Source: Rhodospirillales bacterium
GTDB taxonomy: Bacteria > Pseudomonadota > Alphaproteobacteria > Rhodospirillales > JABHCV01
Reading direction: 5' to 3'
NCBI GenBank assembly: GCA_016776705.1
Contig: JADHSW010000127.1
Span: 1 to 8,513 of the forward strand
DNA: 8,513 nucleotides
Both the position numbers and the translations under genes were made by a program. Numbering within the stretch: the first letter of the stretch is position 1; every line of letters starts with the position of its first letter. The notes beneath the pieces are model-generated. The model ran no database searches. It saw only the letters and a program-made list of their open reading frames with translations, and was not told where the DNA came from. Of this stretch, positions 5,918 to 8,513 are shown piece after piece.

Positions 5918-7271
5918 TGGAATGAAAATCCGGTGAGTTGTTTGGGGTCAAGGTACGAACGACTTCCGCGTAAATCCCACCTGACGGCGCACCATCCACG
6001 GCTTCAGTAATAAACATTTCAAGGTAATTGCCATTGGTCGGATATTCATGGGAACCCTTGACGCCTTCTGCCTGACACTGTAGCACGGCGACTTGAACCA
6101 GCCTGCGCTCGTATCCATTGGACGCAACGGCTTGTGATGGCACACCATCAAAATCCGGATCATCGGGATTGTCAGCGTTCTCAGGTATATCAGCCGCCGC
6201 CGGGGTTACCACGACGTACCCTGCTGGTAATGCGCCTTCTATAGGGTATACCGTCGCGCTGCCGTTGCGGGCGAATTCCAAACCAAGTTCATACAGGTAA
6301 ACCTGATAACGCGATGCACCCAGCAAATTAGTTGGCAAGGGGGTCGCGTGCTTATCAGCCCAGTACGTTGCGATGTCCCAAATTCCATTGCCCATGACCA
6401 CATCCGGGTCTGCCTCTACATCCGCATCTTTGGGAAAATTGATCACATTTGGCGCAGGATTGGGCAAGCCACCGGGTATGTCAAAACGAGCGTTTATGCC
6501 ATTTTCGACTTTCGAGGTCTTGACGCCAGGAGCCGTTCCTACATCAAGTGAGTAACAATCAGCAGGCTCTATGGCGGCCAGAGCGGCTTCAAGATCGCTG
6601 GCGCCAATTGAACCGTCGGGCAAAGCAAGAAGTCCATAATTTCCAGGAGCCCAGGCACTTCCGCCACTTGGCGGTGCCTTAAGAGGAATTTGTCGACCAA
6701 TGTTCGAGGTTAGCGATAAATCAAGAGAAGAATCCAGTTCTGCCGGATCACATATCATCAAGGGTGGCGCATGACAGATGAAAGGTTCTGACGTGGCAAT
6801 AGCATTTGCATTAAATGTCTGATGATCACCGGACGCAGTAACCAGCAAAGGCATGAACATGTACTCGACGTCTTTAGGATCAAGAGTGATCTCGATAAAC
6901 TTACTGTCTTCGTCGCCTGTGGCAAGAACGGGAGCAGGGTCGACTTCACTGTAAAAAGTGACATTCTGAACAGACAGGTCAGTCGCCGTGCCGGTAATCA
7001 TGGAAGTCTGACTGATGGCATTCACAGCCAATGACGAAGCACGCGTCTGCGCACCCGGACGTCCATCAAGCTGGGATGCCCCAGCGATAGCGCCCGCATC
7101 GGCACGATCCTGCATTTGCGTACGCATGACCCCCATGCGCCCAACATCAAAAACCAGGGCGCCGGCCCCAAGTGCAAGGACGGAGAAGAATCCGGCAAAA
7201 ACCGCAACACCTCCAGATTCGTCCTTTGACAAATCCTTCAAGCGTTTGAGTGAATGTTTAATGTTACTCAT
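5898..7271 (-). CDS. tadG: TadG-like Flp pilus assembly protein
   Basis: A 457-residue protein from ATG 7271. The N-terminal Tad/TadE-G domain is clear: DESGGVAVFAGFFSVLALGAG, a transmembrane helix (about residues 22-44), then FDVGRMGVMRTQMQDRADAGAIAGASQLDG. The long remainder is predicted periplasmic. It includes a segment with two cysteines, FICHAPPLMICDP, near 164-176, which resembles TadG proteins I know, and further cysteines near 239 and 399. I see no DxSxS metal site, so a working von Willebrand A domain is not evident. The start is uncertain: GTG at 7280 (adds MGI) has AAGAAG 6 nt upstream, while ATG 7271 overlaps the stop of a 9-codon leader ORF. It is the first gene of the tadG-tadE-pseudopilin unit. 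Confidence 0.88.
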   Translation of the reverse strand: MSNIKHSLKRLKDLSKDESGGVAVFAGFFSVLALGAGALVFDVGRMGVMRTQMQDRADAGAIAGASQLDGRPGAQTRASSLAVNAISQTSMITGTATDLSVQNVTFYSEVDPAPVLATGDEDSKFIEITLDPKDVEYMFMPLLVTASGDHQTFNANAIATSEPFICHAPPLMICDPAELDSSLDLSLTSNIGRQIPLKAPPSGGSAWAPGNYGLLALPDGSIGASDLEAALAAIEPADCYSLDVGTAPGVKTSKVENGINARFDIPGGLPNPAPNVINFPKDADVEADPDVVMGNGIWDIATYWADKHATPLPTNLLGASRYQVYLYELGLEFARNGSATVYPIEGALPAGYVVVTPAAADIPENADNPDDPDFDGVPSQAVASNGYERRLVQVAVLQCQAEGVKGSHEYPTNGNYLEMFITEAVDGAPSGGIYAEVVRTLTPNNSPDFHSNVKLVQ

Positions 7272-7300
7272 TATGCCCACAATATACTTCTTTTTTTCAT
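7271..7300 (-). CDS. Possible 9-residue leader peptide overlapping the tadG start
   Basis: ATG at 7300 opens a short frame encoding MKKRSILWA and stopping with TAA whose last A is the first base of the tadG ATG (TAATG). A weak GAGAA lies a few bases upstream. Such an arrangement allows re-initiation into tadG. Equally, it may be an accident of an AT-rich leader. No family is recognisable. Confidence 0.2.
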   Translation of the reverse strand: MKKRSILWA

Positions 7301-7319
7301 AATTCTCAAGTAACCAATA

Positions 7320-7339
7320 AATAATAATCTATTATTATT
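7320..7339. repeat. 9-bp inverted repeat upstream of tadG
   Basis: AATAATAAT (7320-7328) and ATTATTATT (7331-7339) are exact inverted copies with a 2-nt spacer, about 50 nt before the tadG start. It is a possible operator, but made only of A/T triplets, so chance is plausible. Confidence 0.3.
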
Positions 7340-7377
7340 GTTCTAATTTATTATATTTTTATTTAATTTTAATTTTA

Positions 7378-7389
7378 ATAAAATTTTAT
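7378..7389. repeat. 12-bp palindrome shared with the flp upstream region
   Basis: ATAAAATTTTAT is perfectly palindromic and identical to 4820-4831. It lies about 110 nt from both the tadG and the FAH-gene starts. Confidence 0.35.
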
Positions 7390-7486
7390 ACATTTTAGCA
7401 TTTGCCATTATTTAAAGATCATGTATTGACCCGGTCCCGACGGTTGATAGTCTGTGCAATACAAACAAATAACGGAATTTTCCTAC

Positions 7487-7490
7487 GGAG
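7487..7490 (+). promoter_or_regulatory. Ribosome binding site of the FAH-family gene
   Basis: GGAG, 8 nt before the ATG at 7499. It decides this start against an in-frame GTG at 7454 that would add 15 residues not typical of the family. Confidence 0.65.
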
Positions 7491-7498
7491 ATTTATCA

Positions 7499-8344
7499 AT
7501 GAAATTGTTGCGCTATGGGCCTGATGGCAAGGAAAAACCCGGTCTGATGGATGGTCAGGGACGGATTCGTGATTTATCGGGGATAATCAACGATATTACC
7601 CCGGACACCCTGGCCCCGGAGCGGTTGGCGCAACTGGCTGAACACGCTCCGGAAAGCCTGCCCCTTGTCCAGGCTCCCACGCGATTTGGACCCGTTGTAA
7701 GCGGTGTCGGAAAAATCCTCGCGATCGGCCTCAATTACGCCGATCATGCGTCGGAAACAAAAATGGACGTTCCGCCAGAACCGCTCGTGTTCTCAAAAGC
7801 CATCAGTTGCCTCGCAGGTCCCAATGATCCATTACGCCTGCCTGTTGAGTCCACCTGCACGGATTACGAGGTTGAGCTTGCCGTTGTCATCGGTTCGCGC
7901 GCCCAGTACGTCAGTGAAGACCATGCACTGAAGCATGTCGCCGGTTATGCTGTGATGAATGATTATTCCGAACGCGAATATCAAATCGAGCGCGGCGGCC
8001 AATGGGTCAAGGGCAAAAGCTTCGACGGCTTTGGCCCCTTCGGCCCCTGGCTTGTCACCAGCGACGAAATCCCAAACCCGCAAAACCTGAAACTGTGGTG
8101 CGACATCAATGGCGAGCGCCGTCAGAATGGCAATACCAGGGACATGGTCTTCGGCGTTGCACAAATTGTCTCTAACCTGAGCAAATACATGACCCTGATG
8201 CCCGGTGATGTTATTTCTACGGGCACGCCACCCGGCGTCGGACTTGGCTTCAAACCGCCAAAATACCTGAAACCGGGTGATATCGTTGAACTGGGCGTTG
8301 AAGGCCTGGGACAACAACGTCAGGAATTGAAATCCTGGTCGTAA
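7499..8344 (+). CDS. Fumarylacetoacetate hydrolase (FAH) family enzyme
   Basis: A 281-residue cytosolic enzyme of the FAH superfamily, usually annotated as FAA hydrolase, ureidoglycolate lyase-like or 2,4-diketo-3-deoxy-sugar-acid hydrolase. The N-terminal MKLLRYGPDGKEKPGLMD is characteristic of this subgroup. The catalytic core starts near 70, with IGLNYADHASE (His83). The divalent-metal ligands are expected at Glu124 and Glu126 (DYEVELAVVIG) and Asp155 (MNDYSERE). The conserved KGKSFDGFGPFGPW follows at 171-184 and STGTPPGVGLG at 240-250. All hallmark residues are present, so an active metal-dependent enzyme acting on a beta-diketo or ureido acid is expected. Subgroup and substrate cannot be told from sequence alone. 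It is divergent from tadG and probably co-transcribed with the Tat-exported gene 54 nt downstream. Confidence 0.93.
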   Translation: MKLLRYGPDGKEKPGLMDGQGRIRDLSGIINDITPDTLAPERLAQLAEHAPESLPLVQAPTRFGPVVSGVGKILAIGLNYADHASETKMDVPPEPLVFSKAISCLAGPNDPLRLPVESTCTDYEVELAVVIGSRAQYVSEDHALKHVAGYAVMNDYSEREYQIERGGQWVKGKSFDGFGPFGPWLVTSDEIPNPQNLKLWCDINGERRQNGNTRDMVFGVAQIVSNLSKYMTLMPGDVISTGTPPGVGLGFKPPKYLKPGDIVELGVEGLGQQRQELKSWS

Positions 8345-8398
8345 GACCCATTTTTACTGCGTGACTAAAAAAATAATAAAACCTTTTGGGAGGGGATA

Positions 8399-8513
8399 AT
8401 GGCTGACGACGGTATTTCCAGACGGGATTTTTTGAATGGGACATTGATTGGGGCGGGCGGCATTCTGATCGCGGCCAACGGATCAATCAGGCCTGCAATC
8501 GCCATTGAGGCCG
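8399..8513 (+). CDS. Tat-exported protein, first 38 codons only
   Basis: ATG at 8399 with GGGAGG 5 nt upstream opens a frame that is still open at the right edge. The N-terminus has a twin-arginine signal: ISRRDFLNG at residues 6-14, then a Gly/Ala/Ile-rich hydrophobic stretch (about 15-27). Export of a folded, probably cofactor-containing protein to the periplasm is therefore predicted. The RRDFLNG form is familiar from periplasmic flavin or NAD(P)-binding oxidoreductases such as spermidine dehydrogenase-like proteins, but the body of the protein is outside the window and the identity is open. The short gap after the FAH-family gene suggests a shared transcript. Confidence 0.8.
   Translation, partial: MADDGISRRDFLNGTLIGAGGILIAANGSIRPAIAIEA

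Larger units (their letters stand above)
7301..7498. promoter_or_regulatory. AT-rich divergent intergenic region between tadG and the FAH-family gene
   Basis: About 200 nt, extremely AT-rich from 7310 to 7410, with no credible gene. It must hold the promoters for tadG (minus) and for the plus-strand pair. For the plus strand, TTGACC at 7426-7431 followed at 16 nt by TAGTCT (7448-7453) is a weak candidate. No -10/-35 pair stands out for tadG among many A/T runs. Two symmetric elements are listed separately. Confidence 0.45.

Noticed and set aside
7454..7498. Longer FAH-family start at GTG 7454
   Set aside because: The GGAG at 7487 and the family-typical N-terminus both point to ATG 7499.
7832..8317. 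161-residue open frame on the minus strand
   Set aside because: It is antisense to the FAH-family gene, whose catalytic residues are all in place.
1..8513. Mobile elements, CRISPR arrays, tRNA or rRNA genes
   Set aside because: I saw no transposase, integrase, regularly spaced direct repeats, or tRNA-like cloverleaf in the gaps. The window reads as stable chromosomal DNA.

Overview
The window is a chromosomal segment, most likely from an alphaproteobacterium. The evidence is a complete-looking run of Caulobacter-type cpa/tad genes, including the alphaproteobacterial-style lipoprotein CpaD and a CpaE with a receiver-like N-terminal domain. Genes are of moderate GC and the intergenic gaps are strikingly AT-rich. 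The taxon is inferred from gene type and order only.

About 85% of the window is a Tad (tight adherence, Flp-type IVb) pilus locus on the minus strand. In transcription order, right to left, it contains tadG (7271-5898), a canonical TadE pseudopilin (5917-5453), a second TadE/TadF-like pseudopilin (5466-4900), an AT-rich gap with an intrinsic terminator, the major pilin flp (4650-4459), a hairpin-rich 3' region, then cpaA prepilin peptidase, cpaB, cpaC secretin, cpaD lipoprotein and cpaE, which runs off the left edge. The first three genes overlap one another by 14-20 nt and end at a strong terminator. flp-cpaABCDE then forms a second tight unit with gaps of 1-13 nt, apart from the 172-nt flp-cpaA spacer. 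The motor and platform genes (cpaF, tadB, tadC) are not in the window and would be expected beyond position 1.

Together these genes give the precursor pilin, the peptidase that cleaves it and the pseudopilins, the outer-membrane secretin with its lipoprotein partner, a periplasmic-side SAF-domain protein (CpaB), and the polar-localisation ATPase-like protein (CpaE).

To the right, a roughly 200-bp AT-rich divergent intergenic region separates the locus from two plus-strand genes: a fumarylacetoacetate-hydrolase-family enzyme (7499-8344) and the first 38 codons of a Tat-exported protein (8399 to the right edge). Nothing links these two to the pilus.

I do not see an undescribed multi-gene system. 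The points worth a second look are small: a pseudopilin lacking the conserved Glu+5, a long hairpin between flp and cpaA, a 12-bp palindrome shared by the regions upstream of both tad units, a 9-codon leader ORF abutting tadG, and a TadG with no visible metal-binding von Willebrand motif.
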